Assembly: GCF_017569925.1 (NCBI RefSeq)
Contig: NZ_CP050854.1
Span: 3,782,001-3,846,000, forward strand
Reading direction: 5' to 3'
Source: Brenneria izadpanahii
GTDB lineage: Bacteria; Pseudomonadota; Gammaproteobacteria; Enterobacterales; Enterobacteriaceae
Length of the DNA stretch: 64,000 nt
Under the pieces are notes generated by a model. That model saw nothing but the letters and a program-made list of their open reading frames with translations, was not told the DNA's origin and ran no database searches. The translations under genes and the position numbers were made by a program. Shown here piece by piece: positions 18,731-30,125 of this stretch (position 1 is its first letter; every line of letters begins with the position of its first letter).

Positions 18731-19507
18731 ATGCAAAAAACGGTGCTTATTACCGGTTGTTCCAGCGGGATTGGTCTGATAGCCGCGCAGGATCTGCACA
18801 AGCGCGGCTATCGCGTACTGGCGGCCTGTCGCCGTCCCGACGATGTCAGTCGCATGGCGTCGTTGGGCTTGGAAGCTATTGAGCTTGATCTGGATGACGC
18901 CGCCAGCGTTGAAAACGCCGCCGCCCAGGTCATTGCATTGACCGGGAACCGTCTGTACGGGCTGTTCAACAACGCCGGATTCGGATTATATGGGCCATTA
19001 AGCGGCATTTCGCGCCGGCAGCTTGAGCATCAGTTTTCCAGCAACCTGTTTGGCACGCATCAGCTAACCCAACTGTTGCTGCCCGCTATGCTGCCGCACG
19101 GCGAAGGGCGAATTATTCAAACCAGTTCGGTGATGGGGCTGGTGTCCACGCCCGGACGGGGTGCTTACGCCGCCAGCAAATTCGCCCTTGAAGCCTGGTC
19201 GGATACGTTGCGCATGGAGCTACACGGCAGCGGCCTGCATGTCAGCCTGATCGAACCCGGCCCGCTGGCGACCCGATTCACCGAGAATGTCGATCAGACC
19301 CGAACCGATAAACCGGTAACCAATCCCGGCATTGCCAAACGTTTTACGCTGCCGCCGGAAGCCGTATTGCCCAAACTTCATCATGCGCTGGAAAGCCCGC
19401 GCCCCAGGCTTCGTTACCCGGTGACGCTGGTTGCGCACGGTTTATCGTGGTTACGTCGTCTGCTGCCCGGACGCTATCTGGATAATCTATTACGAACCCG
19501 TTCCTGA
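18731..19507 (+). CDS. ybbO: YbbO, short-chain dehydrogenase/reductase
   Basis: This 258-residue Rossmann-fold oxidoreductase has the cofactor loop TGCSSGIG (residues 8-15), NNAGFG, catalytic Ser in TSSVMG and the YAASK active-site motif. Arg near CRRPDD suggests NADP(H) preference. E. coli YbbO is an aldehyde/ketone reductase. It lies 28 bases downstream of tesA in the same orientation and before cnoX, the E. coli order. Confidence 0.93.
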   Translation: MQKTVLITGCSSGIGLIAAQDLHKRGYRVLAACRRPDDVSRMASLGLEAIELDLDDAASVENAAAQVIALTGNRLYGLFNNAGFGLYGPLSGISRRQLEHQFSSNLFGTHQLTQLLLPAMLPHGEGRIIQTSSVMGLVSTPGRGAYAASKFALEAWSDTLRMELHGSGLHVSLIEPGPLATRFTENVDQTRTDKPVTNPGIAKRFTLPPEAVLPKLHHALESPRPRLRYPVTLVAHGLSWLRRLLPGRYLDNLLRTRS

Positions 19508-19570
19508 TATTGGCTTGAAGCGGCCGATTTTAGCCCCCACATATAGCCAAAACGGATAAGAGAGAACCCC

Positions 19571-20431
19571 ATGCTAGAACAACAAGCCGATATTATTGAT
19601 GTTAACGAGTCCAACCTTCATCAGGTTTTGGAACATTCCACAACGCTTCCCGTGTTGTTTTACTTTTGGTCGGCGCGTAGCCAGCACTGCCAACAGTTGG
19701 AACCCGTGCTGAACAAACTGGCTCAGGAGTATGCCGGCCAATTTATTCTTGCCCGGGTGGATTGTGATGCCGAGCAGCGCGTCGCCGCGCAATTCGGTCT
19801 GCGCGCCATCCCGACGGTCTATCTGTTCAAAGACGGCCAGCCGCTGGATGGCTTCCAGGGGCCGCAGCCGGAAGAAGCCATTCGTGAACTGCTCCAGCGC
19901 GCATTACCGAAAGAAGAGGAATTGAAGGTCGCCGAGGCCCAGCAGTTGATTCAGGAGGGCAAACTGCCGGAAGCGATGGTATTGCTGAAAGAAGCCTGGC
20001 AGCTCAGCCAACAGCGTAGCGATATCGGCCTGATGCTGGCGGAAATCCAGATTCAGCTAAACCGCAGCGAAGACGCCGAAGCCGTACTGGCGACCATTCC
20101 GCTACAGGATCAGGATACCCGCTATCACAGCCTGGTAGCGCAGATCGAACTGCTGAAGCAGGCCGCGGATACCCCGGAGATTCAGCTATTGCAACAACAG
20201 TTGGAAGCCGATCCGCAGAATGCCGAACTGGCCGTGCAACTGGCGCTGCAGATGCATCAGGTCGGCCGTAATGAAGAAGCGCTCGAACTGCTGATGGGTT
20301 TTCTGCAGAAAGATCTGGGCGCGGCGGGAGGCAACGCGCGTAAAACGCTGATGGATATCATGTCCGCGCTCGGCACCGGCGATGCCCTCGCCGCCCGCTA
20401 CCGCCGCCAGCTCTACTCGCTGCTATATTAA
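19571..20431 (+). CDS. cnoX: chaperedoxin CnoX (YbbN)
   Basis: CnoX is a cytoplasmic holdase that protects proteins from hypochlorous acid damage, forms mixed disulfides with clients and passes them to GroEL. The 286-residue protein has a thioredoxin fold (about 8-115) in which the CxxC motif is replaced by SQHC (in [11 protein letters not shown]), as in E. coli. A TPR-like C-terminal half (about 125-285) follows. The ATG at 19571 follows an AAGAGAG site. It ends the tesA-ybbO-cnoX group. Confidence 0.95.
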   Translation: MLEQQADIIDVNESNLHQVLEHSTTLPVLFYFWSARSQHCQQLEPVLNKLAQEYAGQFILARVDCDAEQRVAAQFGLRAIPTVYLFKDGQPLDGFQGPQPEEAIRELLQRALPKEEELKVAEAQQLIQEGKLPEAMVLLKEAWQLSQQRSDIGLMLAEIQIQLNRSEDAEAVLATIPLQDQDTRYHSLVAQIELLKQAADTPEIQLLQQQLEADPQNAELAVQLALQMHQVGRNEEALELLMGFLQKDLGAAGGNARKTLMDIMSALGTGDALAARYRRQLYSLLY

Positions 20432-20499
20432 TGCCGGCTATCTCCGCACGAGTCTGTCTTTAGCCCCATTTATATGCGGACAAGCAGGCAGGATCGTGC

Positions 20500-20580
20500 G
20501 CCGCAACGCCGCCATTTTTATGCGGCCTTGCGGCCCGCCCCGGCGCAGAGCGCACAAGCGCCGCCGGGGATGGCGACATA
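20500..20580. repeat. GC-rich palindromic repeat between cnoX and the CinA-like gene
   Basis: The segment holds GCGGCCTTGCGGCCCGCC and further pairing GC-rich arms ending just before the stop codon of the minus-strand gene. On the minus strand it reads GGCGGGCC, GCAAGGC, then ATAAAAA, a decayed version of the GGGCC-hairpin-TTAAAAA family. It may also serve as the stop for both converging genes. Confidence 0.4.
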
Positions 20581-20581
20581 A

Positions 20582-21778
20582 TCAGTCCAGCGTCTCCAAC
20601 ACATTTATCCAGCCGTGACCGCTGCATACCGGCCAGCCGTTCAGCCAGCGGCGTAGCATGTTCATCGCCAGCATCGCCACCACTTCCTGATGCGTCTGCA
20701 GACTGTAACGCGACACGTTAAACTGTATCGCCAGCGCAAAAGCGCCCTGCGGCGTATGCAGCGCTATCGCCAGCCGATCGCCCACTCTGGCGCTTATCGT
20801 CAATCCCAGCGCGGCCTGACGGCTTTCCGCCGTTTGCCGGGCGGCATCAGCCAGTCGTTGCAAGTCCTGCGAATCCGTATTTACCAGTAGCTCGCCGCCG
20901 GCCAGCGGCACGCCGGCCGACTGCAACTGCCAGTTCAGCAGACCGGCGGTAAAGTCTTCGCTCACCGCCAGTTGAAGTTCGCGTTCCGCCAGCCGGCGGG
21001 CCAACTGGGCGGGCAGCCCTTCCGTGCCTTCAAATACGGTATTTTCTCCCGCGACGGTGCGCACCTGCTCCCAAAGTTGTTCCATTGCGGCCTGCTGCGA
21101 GGCCGGTCCGGTCAACTTCAGCTCAATCACCGGAACGGACGAGCGATACCCCAACACCACGCCGGGAGGAAGCGCGACGCCATCCAGATGGCTGGCGAGA
21201 TCGCTTTCGGAACGGCCAAAGGTGGTTAAACGCAAGCATAGCGGCGGTTCATCGATAGTAAAGCGATCGCGCAAGCGCGGCATGATTTGCTGATCCACCA
21301 TGACTTTGAATTCGGAAGGCACGCCCGGAGTAAAAAACATCAGGCATTTGTTTAATTGCAGTGCAAAACCGCAGGCGGTGCCCACCGGGTTATCAACCAA
21401 TTCCGCGCTGGCGGGGAGCAGCGCCTGCTTACGGTTGTTCGGCGACATAACGCGGCCGCGCTCTGCGAAGAAAGCCTCCATGCGTTCAAGCCATTCCGTA
21501 TGTTCCACCAGCGCTTCCCCCGCCGCGGTCGCGGCGGCCAACGAGCTGAGGTCGTCGCTGGTCGGCCCCAATCCGCCGTTAACAATCAGAATATCCGCGA
21601 CCTGGCTGCGCTGGTTCAGCGCCGATACCAAAGCATCGAGATCGTCTCCCACCGTCATGCGGCTTGCCATCGGCAATCCCTGATGGAACAGGTAATCCGC
21701 CAGCCAGGCCGCATTGGTATCAATAATCTGACCATGCAGAACTTCATCACCGGTACATAACATCTCGACCCTAAGCAT
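20582..21778 (-). CDS. yfaY: CinA-like protein YfaY
   Basis: This 398-residue protein aligns with E. coli YfaY over its full length. The N-terminal part (about 1-165) is the molybdopterin-binding MoaB/MogA-like (COG1058) domain with STGDEVLHGQI-like and NGGLGPTSDD motifs. In CinA proteins this domain has ADP-ribose pyrophosphatase activity. The C-terminal part resembles the CinA NMN deamidase domain but has diverged (SEDFTAGLLN in place of the usual SxTGG pattern), so deamidase activity is doubtful. It pairs with yfaZ upstream, on the same strand. Confidence 0.9.
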   Translation of the reverse strand: MLRVEMLCTGDEVLHGQIIDTNAAWLADYLFHQGLPMASRMTVGDDLDALVSALNQRSQVADILIVNGGLGPTSDDLSSLAAATAAGEALVEHTEWLERMEAFFAERGRVMSPNNRKQALLPASAELVDNPVGTACGFALQLNKCLMFFTPGVPSEFKVMVDQQIMPRLRDRFTIDEPPLCLRLTTFGRSESDLASHLDGVALPPGVVLGYRSSVPVIELKLTGPASQQAAMEQLWEQVRTVAGENTVFEGTEGLPAQLARRLAERELQLAVSEDFTAGLLNWQLQSAGVPLAGGELLVNTDSQDLQRLADAARQTAESRQAALGLTISARVGDRLAIALHTPQGAFALAIQFNVSRYSLQTHQEVVAMLAMNMLRRWLNGWPVCSGHGWINVLETLD

Positions 21779-21909
21779 TTTTCACTCCTAATGTTGTTCT
21801 ACAGCCGCGGGAAATCCAGCTGATAAACAATGATTTTTTCTTGTTCCTATTACAATACGACTCGACGGCGGATAATGGATCCAACATTTGTAAAAATATA
21901 AGAGATGCA

Positions 21910-21937
21910 AAACGGGCGCGAATTATCGCGCCCGTTT
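21910..21937. terminator. bidirectional intrinsic terminator after yfaZ
   Basis: Arms AAACGGGCGCGA (21910-21921) and TCGCGCCCGTTT (21926-21937) form a 12-bp stem with a 4-base loop and T-runs on both strands. It lies 27 bases after the yfaZ stop and separates yfaZ from yfaY. Confidence 0.85.
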
Positions 21938-21963
21938 TTGACGTCACCGCGACCGCGCAGTAA

Positions 21964-22506
21964 TTAGAAATTCAAACCTACGCCGATATAGGCGGAATCG
22001 GCCAATTTGTTGTCTGAACGACCGCTCTCGCCCGCCAGATTGATATAACGATAGCCCACATCCACATTCAGCGGGCCAACAACCTGCCAGCGGACGCCGG
22101 CCTTGCCTTCGACGTAGTGATCTACGTGGCTGGAGAAGGCGTCAGGAGAGTAATAACCTTCGCCGTATAGCGAGAAATAACGGTTGATCGGCCACTGCAC
22201 GCCGCCGCCCAGCGCCAGCGCATGGCCGTCTGAACCGTGATCCTGGTTCAAATACAGCGCCTTACCGCCGAGCGTCACTTTCAACGGGCCGGCAGGGATC
22301 GTGTAGCCCAGACCAAAACCGTAAACATCGTTATTGCTGTCGCCGTGAGCGTAGCTCACATTACCCGACAATCCAGGAACCAGCAGGCCAAAACCGACAT
22401 TCGCCCCCGCATAATCACGCCCAGCTTCCCCGGAGATGCCGATGGCGTACACAGAGGATGCCGCGAACAGCAAACTTCCTGCACAAGCAATCACAAACTT
22501 TTTCAT
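21964..22506 (-). CDS. yfaZ: YfaZ-family outer-membrane protein
   Basis: This 180-residue protein has a signal peptide cleaved near residue 21 (SSVYA-IG). The mature part is a predicted small beta-barrel with alternating hydrophobic residues and a C-terminal Phe (YIGVGLNF). It is the YfaZ family, close in length and pattern to E. coli YfaZ. No activity is established for the family. It lies upstream of yfaY on the same strand but behind a strong terminator, so the two are probably separate units. It diverges from the catalase gene. Confidence 0.88.
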   Translation of the reverse strand: MKKFVIACAGSLLFAASSVYAIGISGEAGRDYAGANVGFGLLVPGLSGNVSYAHGDSNNDVYGFGLGYTIPAGPLKVTLGGKALYLNQDHGSDGHALALGGGVQWPINRYFSLYGEGYYSPDAFSSHVDHYVEGKAGVRWQVVGPLNVDVGYRYINLAGESGRSDNKLADSAYIGVGLNF

Positions 22507-22752
22507 TTTTAATATCCTTCAAAGCAGTTATTAAACGCGCGTGCAAAAACAAGTTGATATCGTCGCCGATTCTACGCGAATCGCACAGGTACTCCAGCGT
22601 AACGTTGTCCTAAAGTGTCATTTTTCCCTTCGGAAGCGCCGCAAATAGCCAGGGTAAAAAGATAAGCGCCATCATTTGCCTAAAAACCACATAATGACTA
22701 ATAGTATTAGGGGCAACTCAAATACTCATAGCGATAATATAAGGAAAAGATG

Positions 22753-24195
22753 ATGAGCAAAAAAAAGCTGACGACCGTTGCCGGTTCGCCCGTGGTTGAT
22801 AATAACAATGTAGTCACCGCCGGTCCGCGTGGTCCTATGTTATTGCAAGATGTATGGTTTTTGGAAAAACTGGCGCATTTCGATCGTGAGGTGATTCCGG
22901 AACGACGGATGCATGCCAAAGGCTCCGGCGCTTACGGCACCTTCACCGTAACCCACGATATCACCCGTTACACCCGAGCTAAAATTTTCTCCGAAGTAGG
23001 CAAAAAAACCGACATGTTCGTACGTTTCTCCACGGTGGCCGGCGAACGCGGCGGCGCCGATGCTGAGCGCGATATCCGCGGTTTCGCCATGAAATTCTAT
23101 ACCGAAGAGGGCAACTGGGATCTGGTCGGTAACAACACGCCGGTATTCTATTTACGCGATCCGCTGAAATTTCCCGATCTCAACCATGTGGTCAAACGCG
23201 ATCCGCGCACCAACCTGCGCAATCCGGTTTATAAATGGGACTTCTTCTCACAGCTGCCGGAAGCCCTGCACCAGTTGACGATCGATTTCAGCGATCGGGG
23301 CTTACCCAAATCCTACCGCCACATTCATGGCTTTGGCAGTCACACTTACAGCTTTATCAATGACGCCAACGAACGTTTCTGGGTGAAATTCCATTTCCGC
23401 TGCCAGCAGGGCATCGAAAATCTGATGGACGACGAAGCGGAAGCGCTGATTGGCAAAGATCGTGAAAGTTCACAGCGCGATCTGTTCAACGCGATTGAAA
23501 ACGGCGATTTCCCGCGCTGGAATCTGCAGATACAGATTATGCCGGAAGCCGAAGCCGCTCAGGTTCCCTATAATCCGTTCGATCTGACCAAGGTTTGGCC
23601 GCACGGCGATTACCCGCTGATTGATGTCGGTTTTTTCGAACTGAACCGTAATCCGGGCAACTACTTTTCCGACGTAGAGCAGGCCGCGTTTAACCCGGCG
23701 CACACCGTACCGGGCATCAGCTTCTCGCCGGATAAAATGTTGCAGGGCCGCCTGTTCTCCTATGGCGATGCGGAACGCTACCGTCTGGGCGTGAACCATC
23801 ACCAGATCCCGGTGAATGCGCCCAAATGTCCGTTCCATAACTATCACCGCGACGGCGCCATGCGTATCGACGGCAACAGCGGCAACGGCGCGACCTATGA
23901 GCCGAACAGCTTTGGCGTATTTCAGGAACAGCCGAATTTCAGCGAGCCGCCGTTAACGCTGGAAGGCGCGGCCGATCACTGGAATCACCGTGCAGACGAT
24001 GACTACTACAGCCAGCCTCGCGCGCTGTTTAATCTGCTGAGTGAAGAAGAGCACCAGCGTATGTTCCAGCGTATCGCCGGTGAACTGTCGCAGGTGCCGG
24101 AGTTTATCCAGGAACGCCAGATCGCGCTGTTCAACAAGGTCGATCCCGCCTATGGCGCCGGGGTTAAGAAAGCGCTGGAAGCCGTTGGGAAATAA
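22753..24195 (+). CDS. katA: monofunctional heme catalase (KatA type)
   Basis: This 480-residue cytoplasmic catalase breaks down hydrogen peroxide. It shows distal His54 ([12 protein letters not shown]), the distal Asn in VGNNTP (127-128) and the proximal heme ligand Tyr337 in [12 protein letters not shown]. The short length without the C-terminal flavodoxin-like domain marks the small-subunit (clade 3, NADPH-binding) catalases. Two ATG codons are adjacent; 22753 is preferred because AAGGA is then seven bases ahead. No OxyR site was identified. It stands between yfaZ and menE, a position not seen in E. coli K-12, so it is likely an accessory insertion. The gene symbol follows usual naming for this clade. 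Confidence 0.92.
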   Translation: MSKKKLTTVAGSPVVDNNNVVTAGPRGPMLLQDVWFLEKLAHFDREVIPERRMHAKGSGAYGTFTVTHDITRYTRAKIFSEVGKKTDMFVRFSTVAGERGGADAERDIRGFAMKFYTEEGNWDLVGNNTPVFYLRDPLKFPDLNHVVKRDPRTNLRNPVYKWDFFSQLPEALHQLTIDFSDRGLPKSYRHIHGFGSHTYSFINDANERFWVKFHFRCQQGIENLMDDEAEALIGKDRESSQRDLFNAIENGDFPRWNLQIQIMPEAEAAQVPYNPFDLTKVWPHGDYPLIDVGFFELNRNPGNYFSDVEQAAFNPAHTVPGISFSPDKMLQGRLFSYGDAERYRLGVNHHQIPVNAPKCPFHNYHRDGAMRIDGNSGNGATYEPNSFGVFQEQPNFSEPPLTLEGAADHWNHRADDDYYSQPRALFNLLSEEEHQRMFQRIAGELSQVPEFIQERQIALFNKVDPAYGAGVKKALEAVGK

Positions 24196-24241
24196 CCAAA
24201 TAGGTGAGAGCGCGTTTCAAAACTCGCGTTGCCCTTAACTA

Positions 24242-24295
24242 CCTCCCCTTTGCAGGGGAGGAGCAACTACGCGCCCTTCCCTGCAAAGGGGGATG
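24242..24295. repeat. CCTCCCC-type hairpin repeat after katA
   Basis: Arms CCTCCCCT (24242-24249) and AGGGGAGG (24254-24261) with loop TTGC, followed by a second, looser CCTTCCCTGCAAAGGGGG copy. It lies between converging katA and menE. The same type occurs after rcsB and between nrdA and nrdB. Confidence 0.65.
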
Positions 24296-24347
24296 GAGCA
24301 GAATCGGAACCACAAAGCCGCTCATCAAACCAACGGGAATACACGCC

Positions 24348-25739
24348 TCAGCCTTTCTGCTGATTGCTTTTACTATCAACCCACGCCTGCACCTGGCGGC
24401 GAGAGATTTTAATTCCGTTGTTTTTCAGTTCCGCCGCTAGATGATAATAGGCCACCGGACGCTGAAATCCCGCTAACTGGGGCGACAGCCAATTGCGAAG
24501 ATCGTCCAGCGTCGCCGCCCCGGTGATTTCAACCACCGCCGCCGGACGCTGACCGAACTCCGCGTCATCAACCGGCACCACGCAGGCCTGCTGAACATCC
24601 GGGTGTGTGAGCAGCAGCGATTCAATATTTTCCGGCTGAATGCCTTCGCCGCCGCTGAAAAACTGGTTATCCAGACGCCCCAGAATCCGCCATTCGCCAT
24701 CAACGAAACATCCGCGATCGCGAGTATGGAACCATCCCTCATCATCAACTAGCGGAAAAAGCCGCCCATCCCGCCAGTAGCCCGACGCCAGCGTACTGCC
24801 GCGCAGCAGCACTTCCTCGCCCGCCAGCCGGATTTCCCGTCCGCGCAGCGGCACACCGACACCGGCCCGGCCATCGGCGCGTTTGGCGCACACCGTCGAA
24901 GCCAGTTCGGTTAAACCGTATCCGCACCAACAGCTCACGCCGCAGGCTTCGGCCTGCCGCACTAACTCCTGCGGGATCATCGCGCCGCCCAGCAATACCG
25001 CTTTCAGCGCGACCGGCACGCTATTCTTCGATAACAGCCGCCATAGCTGGGTCGGCACCAACGATGCGTGAGTACAGCCCTGTAGCGCGAATTCCAAAGG
25101 CTGCCGGACACGCACCGCCAGCGTCGCGCCGGAGGCCAGCCAACGCCATACAATCCCCTGTCCCGACACATGAAACAGCGGCAACGACAACAGCCAGCTA
25201 TCGCCGGCCGTGAACGGCATCATATCCAAAACGCCTTCCGCGCTGGCCAGATGAGCGGCAAAGGTATGCGCCGCCGCTTTCGGCGCGCCGCTGGAGCCGG
25301 AGGTTAACGTCAGCGTCGCCAATCGTTCCGGCCGCCAGGGTTGTACAGGGCGGCAAGAGAGCGGCTCTGCGGTTTCATGCCGCAAGGCGGCGATGCCGGA
25401 CGGCCACGGCTGCCCGCTCAGGCACAATCCATAGGTAACGTCGAGAGAACGCAACAAAGGAAGGGTCAACGATTCGGGCAGTTGCGGATTAAGCGGCAGC
25501 AAACGGGCGCCGCATTGCAGCAGCGCCAGATAACAGAACAGCATCGTCCCGCTGTTCTTGCCGCGCAGCGCCACGCCGCAGCCGGGTTTCACCCCTTGTT
25601 GCTCAAAACCGGCCGCAAGTTGATTAATCCGCTCCGCCGCCTGCGGCCAGCTCCAGCGGGTATTCTCTTCAATCAGCGCGACGCCTTGCGGCGTCTCTCT
25701 GGCCCAGTAACGCCAGGGCCAGTCGTTCAACATTGCCAT
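24348..25739 (-). CDS. menE: o-succinylbenzoate-CoA ligase MenE
   Basis: MenE activates o-succinylbenzoate to its CoA thioester in menaquinone synthesis. This 463-residue ANL-superfamily enzyme has the AMP-binding loop [12 protein letters not shown], the GYGLTE motif and the hinge region [15 protein letters not shown], with a C-terminal Lys in [10 protein letters not shown]. It is the last gene of the men operon; its start lies within the end of menC. The ATG at 25739 has GGA six bases ahead, and an ATG two codons later (25733) is an alternative. Confidence 0.95.
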   Translation of the reverse strand: MAMLNDWPWRYWARETPQGVALIEENTRWSWPQAAERINQLAAGFEQQGVKPGCGVALRGKNSGTMLFCYLALLQCGARLLPLNPQLPESLTLPLLRSLDVTYGLCLSGQPWPSGIAALRHETAEPLSCRPVQPWRPERLATLTLTSGSSGAPKAAAHTFAAHLASAEGVLDMMPFTAGDSWLLSLPLFHVSGQGIVWRWLASGATLAVRVRQPLEFALQGCTHASLVPTQLWRLLSKNSVPVALKAVLLGGAMIPQELVRQAEACGVSCWCGYGLTELASTVCAKRADGRAGVGVPLRGREIRLAGEEVLLRGSTLASGYWRDGRLFPLVDDEGWFHTRDRGCFVDGEWRILGRLDNQFFSGGEGIQPENIESLLLTHPDVQQACVVPVDDAEFGQRPAAVVEITGAATLDDLRNWLSPQLAGFQRPVAYYHLAAELKNNGIKISRRQVQAWVDSKSNQQKG

Positions 25740-26701
25740 ACCAGTTCCAGTTGATCGGCCGTCAACAGCGGCAGCGCGCTTTCCGGCCAGCGTTTGATCA
25801 CCTGCGTCTGCATCAAATCCAGCGTGTCCAGACCGGGAACGGTATCCGGCGTCAGCCAGTGCGCCAGCCGCGCCAACTGGGTCAATCCCAGGCTGGATTC
25901 GATGCTGGAGCTGATAACGGCGGCTAACCCCGCCTGATGCGCTTCCTGAACCAGTTGCCGACAGCGCGCCAGACTACCGACCAGCGTCGGTTTTATCACG
26001 ATGGCGCTGACGCCCGGTTCCGCTTCGACCCGGAAATCGGCTTCACGCACGCTTTCATCCCAGGCGATGTTGATACCGGTTTCCAGCGCAAACTCGCGGG
26101 ATTCCTGACGGGTCTTGCAGGGTTCTTCCAGAAAAGCGATGCGCGAACGCAACGCCGGCGCCACATAGCGGGCAAAGCCGTCCGCTTTGGCGCGCGTCCA
26201 ACTGCGATTGGCGTCCAAGCGCAGTTTCAGCTCCGGCAGGGCTTCCAGCAATACATTTACGATCATGCCGTCGCGCACGGCTTCATACAGCCCGACCTTA
26301 ACCTTGGCGACCTTTTCGCCCGGCAACCCCTGAAGCATCGCGAACAGTTCGTCAGGATCGCCGGTGCACAGCGGCGCTTTACGATAGTCAGCCGCTTCCG
26401 GCAAGCGATGTTCCAGCTCAGCCAGGGCGCAGCTCAGGCCAAAAGCGACGGATGGAGGCAGCGCCTCCTCGGCCAGCGCATCGCCGGCAACCCAGCGCCG
26501 CAGCTGCGCCAGCGTTGCCGACTCCGCTTCCGCCAGCGTTTCCTTGCTGAACTCAGGCAGCGGCGCAATCTCGCCCCAGCCTTGTTCGCCATCCTGCCGC
26601 AGGAGAATAATTAGCCCGTCGCGGCTTTTCAGGCGCTGGTTGCGCAGCACCACGCCGGCCTCCATCGGTACGCTGTAGCGATAAACCTTAACCTGACGCA
26701 T
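25727..26701 (-). CDS. menC: o-succinylbenzoate synthase MenC
   Basis: MenC dehydrates SHCHC to o-succinylbenzoate. The 324-residue enolase-superfamily protein carries the catalytic Lys in VAKVKVG and KPTLVG, and metal ligands in LRLDAN, FLEEPC and AWDES. Its ATG overlaps the menB stop (TAATG), and its own end overlaps menE. E. coli MenC has 320 residues. Confidence 0.95.
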   Translation of the reverse strand: MRQVKVYRYSVPMEAGVVLRNQRLKSRDGLIILLRQDGEQGWGEIAPLPEFSKETLAEAESATLAQLRRWVAGDALAEEALPPSVAFGLSCALAELEHRLPEAADYRKAPLCTGDPDELFAMLQGLPGEKVAKVKVGLYEAVRDGMIVNVLLEALPELKLRLDANRSWTRAKADGFARYVAPALRSRIAFLEEPCKTRQESREFALETGINIAWDESVREADFRVEAEPGVSAIVIKPTLVGSLARCRQLVQEAHQAGLAAVISSSIESSLGLTQLARLAHWLTPDTVPGLDTLDLMQTQVIKRWPESALPLLTADQLELVWQC

Positions 26702-27558
26702 TACGGATTCCGTTTGAATTTACTGAAATCGGGCTGACGTTTTTCATTAAAGGCGTTACGCCCCTCCTGTCCTTCATCCGTCATGTAGAACAGCATGGTG
26801 GCGTTGCCGGCCAGCTCCTGCAACCCGGCCTGGCCGTCGCAGTCGGCGTTCAATGCCGCCTTCAGGCAACGCAGCGCCATCGGGCTGTTCTGCAACATTT
26901 CACGGCACCAGCGAACCGTTTCTTTTTCAAGCTCGGCCAACGGCACCACGGTATTAACCAGCCCCATATCCAGCGCCTGCGCGGCATCATACTGGCGGCA
27001 CAGGAACCAGATTTCGCGGGCTTTTTTCTGTCCGACGATGCGCGCCATATAAGAAGCGCCCCAACCGCCGTCGAACGATCCGACGCGCGGCCCGGTCTGA
27101 CCAAAGATGGCGTTTTCCGCCGCGATAGTCAGATCGCACATCATATGCAGCACATGGCCGCCGCCGATGGAGTAGCCGGCGACCATCGCCACCACCGGTT
27201 TCGGACAGGTGCGGATTTGACGCTGGAAATCCAGCACGTTCAGGTGATGCACGCCGCTGTCATCTTTATAACCGCCGTAATCGCCGCGCACTTTCTGATC
27301 GCCGCCGGAACAAAAGGCCTTTTCCCCGGCGCCGGTCAGAATAATGACGCCGACGCCGTCGTCATAGCGGGCATTTTCCAATGCGTGGATCATCTCTTTC
27401 ACCGTCTGCGGGCGAAAAGCATTCCGCACCTGAGGACGATTAATAGTGATTTTGGCGATGCCGTCAGTGGATTTGTGATAGAGAATATCGACGAAATCGC
27501 CGCTGCAATCGTGCCATTCCACCGGTGCGTAAAGCAGTTCTTCACTGGGATAAAGCAT
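26701..27558 (-). CDS. menB: 1,4-dihydroxy-2-naphthoyl-CoA synthase MenB
   Basis: MenB closes the naphthoquinone ring of the menaquinone precursor. The 285-residue crotonase-fold protein has the same length as in E. coli. It has oxyanion-hole residues in [11 protein letters not shown] and AGYSIGGGH and the conserved [15 protein letters not shown] segment. In this type-I MenB class, with Gly in the GYSIGGG position, bicarbonate serves as the catalytic base. It lies five bases downstream of menH and overlaps menC. Confidence 0.96.
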   Translation of the reverse strand: MLYPSEELLYAPVEWHDCSGDFVDILYHKSTDGIAKITINRPQVRNAFRPQTVKEMIHALENARYDDGVGVIILTGAGEKAFCSGGDQKVRGDYGGYKDDSGVHHLNVLDFQRQIRTCPKPVVAMVAGYSIGGGHVLHMMCDLTIAAENAIFGQTGPRVGSFDGGWGASYMARIVGQKKAREIWFLCRQYDAAQALDMGLVNTVVPLAELEKETVRWCREMLQNSPMALRCLKAALNADCDGQAGLQELAGNATMLFYMTDEGQEGRNAFNEKRQPDFSKFKRNP

Positions 27559-27563
27559 AGTAA

Positions 27564-28358
27564 TTAATCCTTAACGGGATGCGAAATGAAAGAAAGTATC
27601 CGCGCGGCATACTCCGCCGGATTGGCTAAATGAGCATTATGCCCGGCTTGCGCCACACTCAGTAACGGCAGATTATACTGTTTTGCCAGCATCTGAAATT
27701 TAGCGTCGCGATCGCCGCACAGATAGGCAAAGGGAAAAGCCAATTGCCGGAGCCGTTCCCCCAGCCAGGGCTGACGCCCGAGCGAGGTCGCCTCCAGCAT
27801 ATTCGCCACCGCCGCGCCCTGATTGCGTCGCCGCCGGGCCGCCAGATCGGCGCGCTGAGCCGCGTTTAAATCAGCGAATACCGCCTGCCGATACCAATCG
27901 TTCAATACCATGTCGATTGGCTCATGGCGAAAACGCCGCGCCCAGCGGGCATCATGCAACAGGCGCTCCTCACGCTGTAGCGGCTGCGTCAAACCGGGAT
28001 TTCCCCCTTCGACCAGCAGGCCTTGCATGCCGTCATGCCGGCCGCAGCAGGCATGATACATGGCAATACGCCCGCCCAGCGAATACCCCAGCAGCCAATA
28101 CGCATCAATGCCCTGCCGCCGCAGCGTAGCGGTCAACAGCCGGCTGACCTGGGCAAAACCGTCGCCGGCGTCGAGCGTCAGGTCTTGCGAGCCGCCATGT
28201 CCCGGCAAATCCGCCAGCAGCAAAGGCCGGTCATGGAAAAACGGCGTTATCGATCGCCAATCTTCGCCGCTGCCTAACAGACCGTGCAGGCACACCAGCC
28301 ACGGACGAGAGGGAGAGACGCCCGCAGGGAGGATTTTCCGGCAGTTCAGCGTTGCCAC
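27564..28358 (-). CDS. menH: SHCHC synthase MenH
   Basis: MenH is an alpha/beta hydrolase-fold lyase that removes pyruvate from SEPHCHC. The 264-residue protein has the nucleophile elbow LLGYSLGGR, the Asp in LCGDRDAKF and the His in QAGHNAH, together the Ser-Asp-His triad. The start is GTG (complement of 28356-28358), inside the last codons of menD, with AGGCGG ahead. No ATG fits. It is translationally coupled to menD. Confidence 0.92.
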   Translation of the reverse strand: MATLNCRKILPAGVSPSRPWLVCLHGLLGSGEDWRSITPFFHDRPLLLADLPGHGGSQDLTLDAGDGFAQVSRLLTATLRRQGIDAYWLLGYSLGGRIAMYHACCGRHDGMQGLLVEGGNPGLTQPLQREERLLHDARWARRFRHEPIDMVLNDWYRQAVFADLNAAQRADLAARRRRNQGAAVANMLEATSLGRQPWLGERLRQLAFPFAYLCGDRDAKFQMLAKQYNLPLLSVAQAGHNAHLANPAEYAARILSFISHPVKD

Positions 28359-30028
28359 GTCGCCGCCTGCGAAACTAATGCGTTCAACGTCTGCGCGCCG
28401 TCCTGCGGCGGTACAACCACTTCCAACAGCGTCACGCCCCCCTGTTCCCAGGCATTGGCGACCGACCCGGCGATCGCTTCCCAGTTGTCGGCGCGGATAT
28501 AGTCAAGACCGAACATCGCCGCCGCATGGCCGAACTCCACATTTTGCGGCATGCAGTAAAACGCATCCCGCTGTTCCGGCGGCGTCGGCAGCAGCGAAAA
28601 GATCTGGCCGCCATTGTTGTTAATCACGATCAGCACCAGCGGAGCCGGCGCCTGACGCAGCAAAGCCAGCGCATTCAGATCGTACAGCGCGGAAAGATCG
28701 CCCACGATCCCCAACGTAGCTTTGCCGTTGCCCCGCTGAACCCCCGCCAGCGTCGAGATCAGGCCATCAATGCCGCTGGCCCCGCGATTGCCGTACACCG
28801 GATACTCCGCCGGCAGCTGCGCCAGCGCATCGACAAGGCGGATCGCCAGGCTATTGCCGACAAAAAGTTGTCCTCCCGGCGGCAGAAGTTCGGGAATGCG
28901 CTGCGCCAGCTGCGCTTCGCCAAAGCGCGACGCCAGATAGGTTATGACCTGTTGTTGGGCCTGATGCGCCAGCGTAGTCAGATCGCCGGCCCACGGAGCC
29001 TGCGCCAGAGGAGGATGGGCGGTGAGCCAGTCGCCAATATCGGCGACCAGGCGGCGGCCCCGATGGTGAGCCGGATCCAGACGACCGGGCAGCTCATCAA
29101 CCAGCCAAAACTCTTGCGGCCGGCACTGTTCCTGCCATTGCAACAGCCGTTTCCCGGTCAGATTGCCGCCGAATTGCACGACGATGTCGGCCTGCCGCAG
29201 CCGTTCGGCCGCCAAAGGCGTAGCCAGCCAGATATCGGCGCAGGGCAACGGCTGGCCGCTTTGCGACAGCACATCGCCAATCAGCGGCCAGCCGAGCGTA
29301 CTTGCCCACTGCGCTATCTGCGCGCCCTGCCGCGCGCCGACCTTGCCGACAATCGCCACGCCGCGCTTTTGCCGCCACGCCGCCCAGTCTGGCTGCACCA
29401 TTAACGCGGACTGTCGCGCCTCGCGCAGCCAGGGTTCCCGACTTTGCCGCCAGTCGCCCAGCGGCATCAGCCAGTCACGATAAGCGTTTTCATCATCAGC
29501 GCCATATAACGGCTCCGCAAACGGGCAATTGATATGTAATACGCCGTGGGTAAGGCGGGCCATGGCGCTATCCAGCGTGGATACCAGCCAACTGGCGGGA
29601 ATGTCCGGCGTAGGTCGCGGCAGGTTCAGCGCCTGCGCCGGGTGGGAAGCATATAATCCATGCTGGCGGATGGCCTGATTAGCGCCGCAGTCAATCAATT
29701 CAGGAGGGCGATCGGCGGTCAGTACGATTAAACGCTCGCCGGTCAATCCCGCTTCAACAATCGCCGGATAAAGATTCGCCGCCGCCGTACCCGATGTCAC
29801 CACCACCGCAACGGGTTCGCGGCTGGTTTTCGCCAACCCCAGAGCCAAATGCCCCAATCCCCGCTCGTCAAAATGGGTGTGGCAAATCAGCGCGCCATGT
29901 TCGGCCGCGGACAGCGTCAGCGGAGTGGAACGGGAGCCGGGAGCAATGCAGATATGGCGGACGCCATGACGGGTCAGCGCCTCAAGCAGCAACGCGGCCC
30001 AGCGACGATTAAATACACTTGTTGACAT
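28346..30028 (-). CDS. menD: SEPHCHC synthase MenD (thiamine-diphosphate enzyme)
   Basis: MenD joins 2-oxoglutarate-derived succinic semialdehyde to isochorismate, the first committed step to menaquinone. The 560-residue protein is close to E. coli MenD (556). It has the N-terminal PGSRSTPLT segment, a Glu in [12 protein letters not shown] for activation of the cofactor, and the ThDP/Mg motif around [12 protein letters not shown]...INNNGG. It lies 97 bases downstream of menF and runs into menH with a 13-base overlap. Confidence 0.96.
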   Translation of the reverse strand: MSTSVFNRRWAALLLEALTRHGVRHICIAPGSRSTPLTLSAAEHGALICHTHFDERGLGHLALGLAKTSREPVAVVVTSGTAAANLYPAIVEAGLTGERLIVLTADRPPELIDCGANQAIRQHGLYASHPAQALNLPRPTPDIPASWLVSTLDSAMARLTHGVLHINCPFAEPLYGADDENAYRDWLMPLGDWRQSREPWLREARQSALMVQPDWAAWRQKRGVAIVGKVGARQGAQIAQWASTLGWPLIGDVLSQSGQPLPCADIWLATPLAAERLRQADIVVQFGGNLTGKRLLQWQEQCRPQEFWLVDELPGRLDPAHHRGRRLVADIGDWLTAHPPLAQAPWAGDLTTLAHQAQQQVITYLASRFGEAQLAQRIPELLPPGGQLFVGNSLAIRLVDALAQLPAEYPVYGNRGASGIDGLISTLAGVQRGNGKATLGIVGDLSALYDLNALALLRQAPAPLVLIVINNNGGQIFSLLPTPPEQRDAFYCMPQNVEFGHAAAMFGLDYIRADNWEAIAGSVANAWEQGGVTLLEVVVPPQDGAQTLNALVSQAATWQR

Positions 30029-30125
30029 TATTCACTCAACGGCCCAGGTGATAGTAATGATGATATTTTTCACTGTGCCGACTTTGATATAAACCGGCAC
30101 CGGACACAACACACATAAAACAAAA

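Noticed and set aside
24242..24295. CRISPR-like array in the CCTCCCC repeats
   Set aside because: Only one or two imperfect hairpins with no regular unique spacers and no cas genes in the window.
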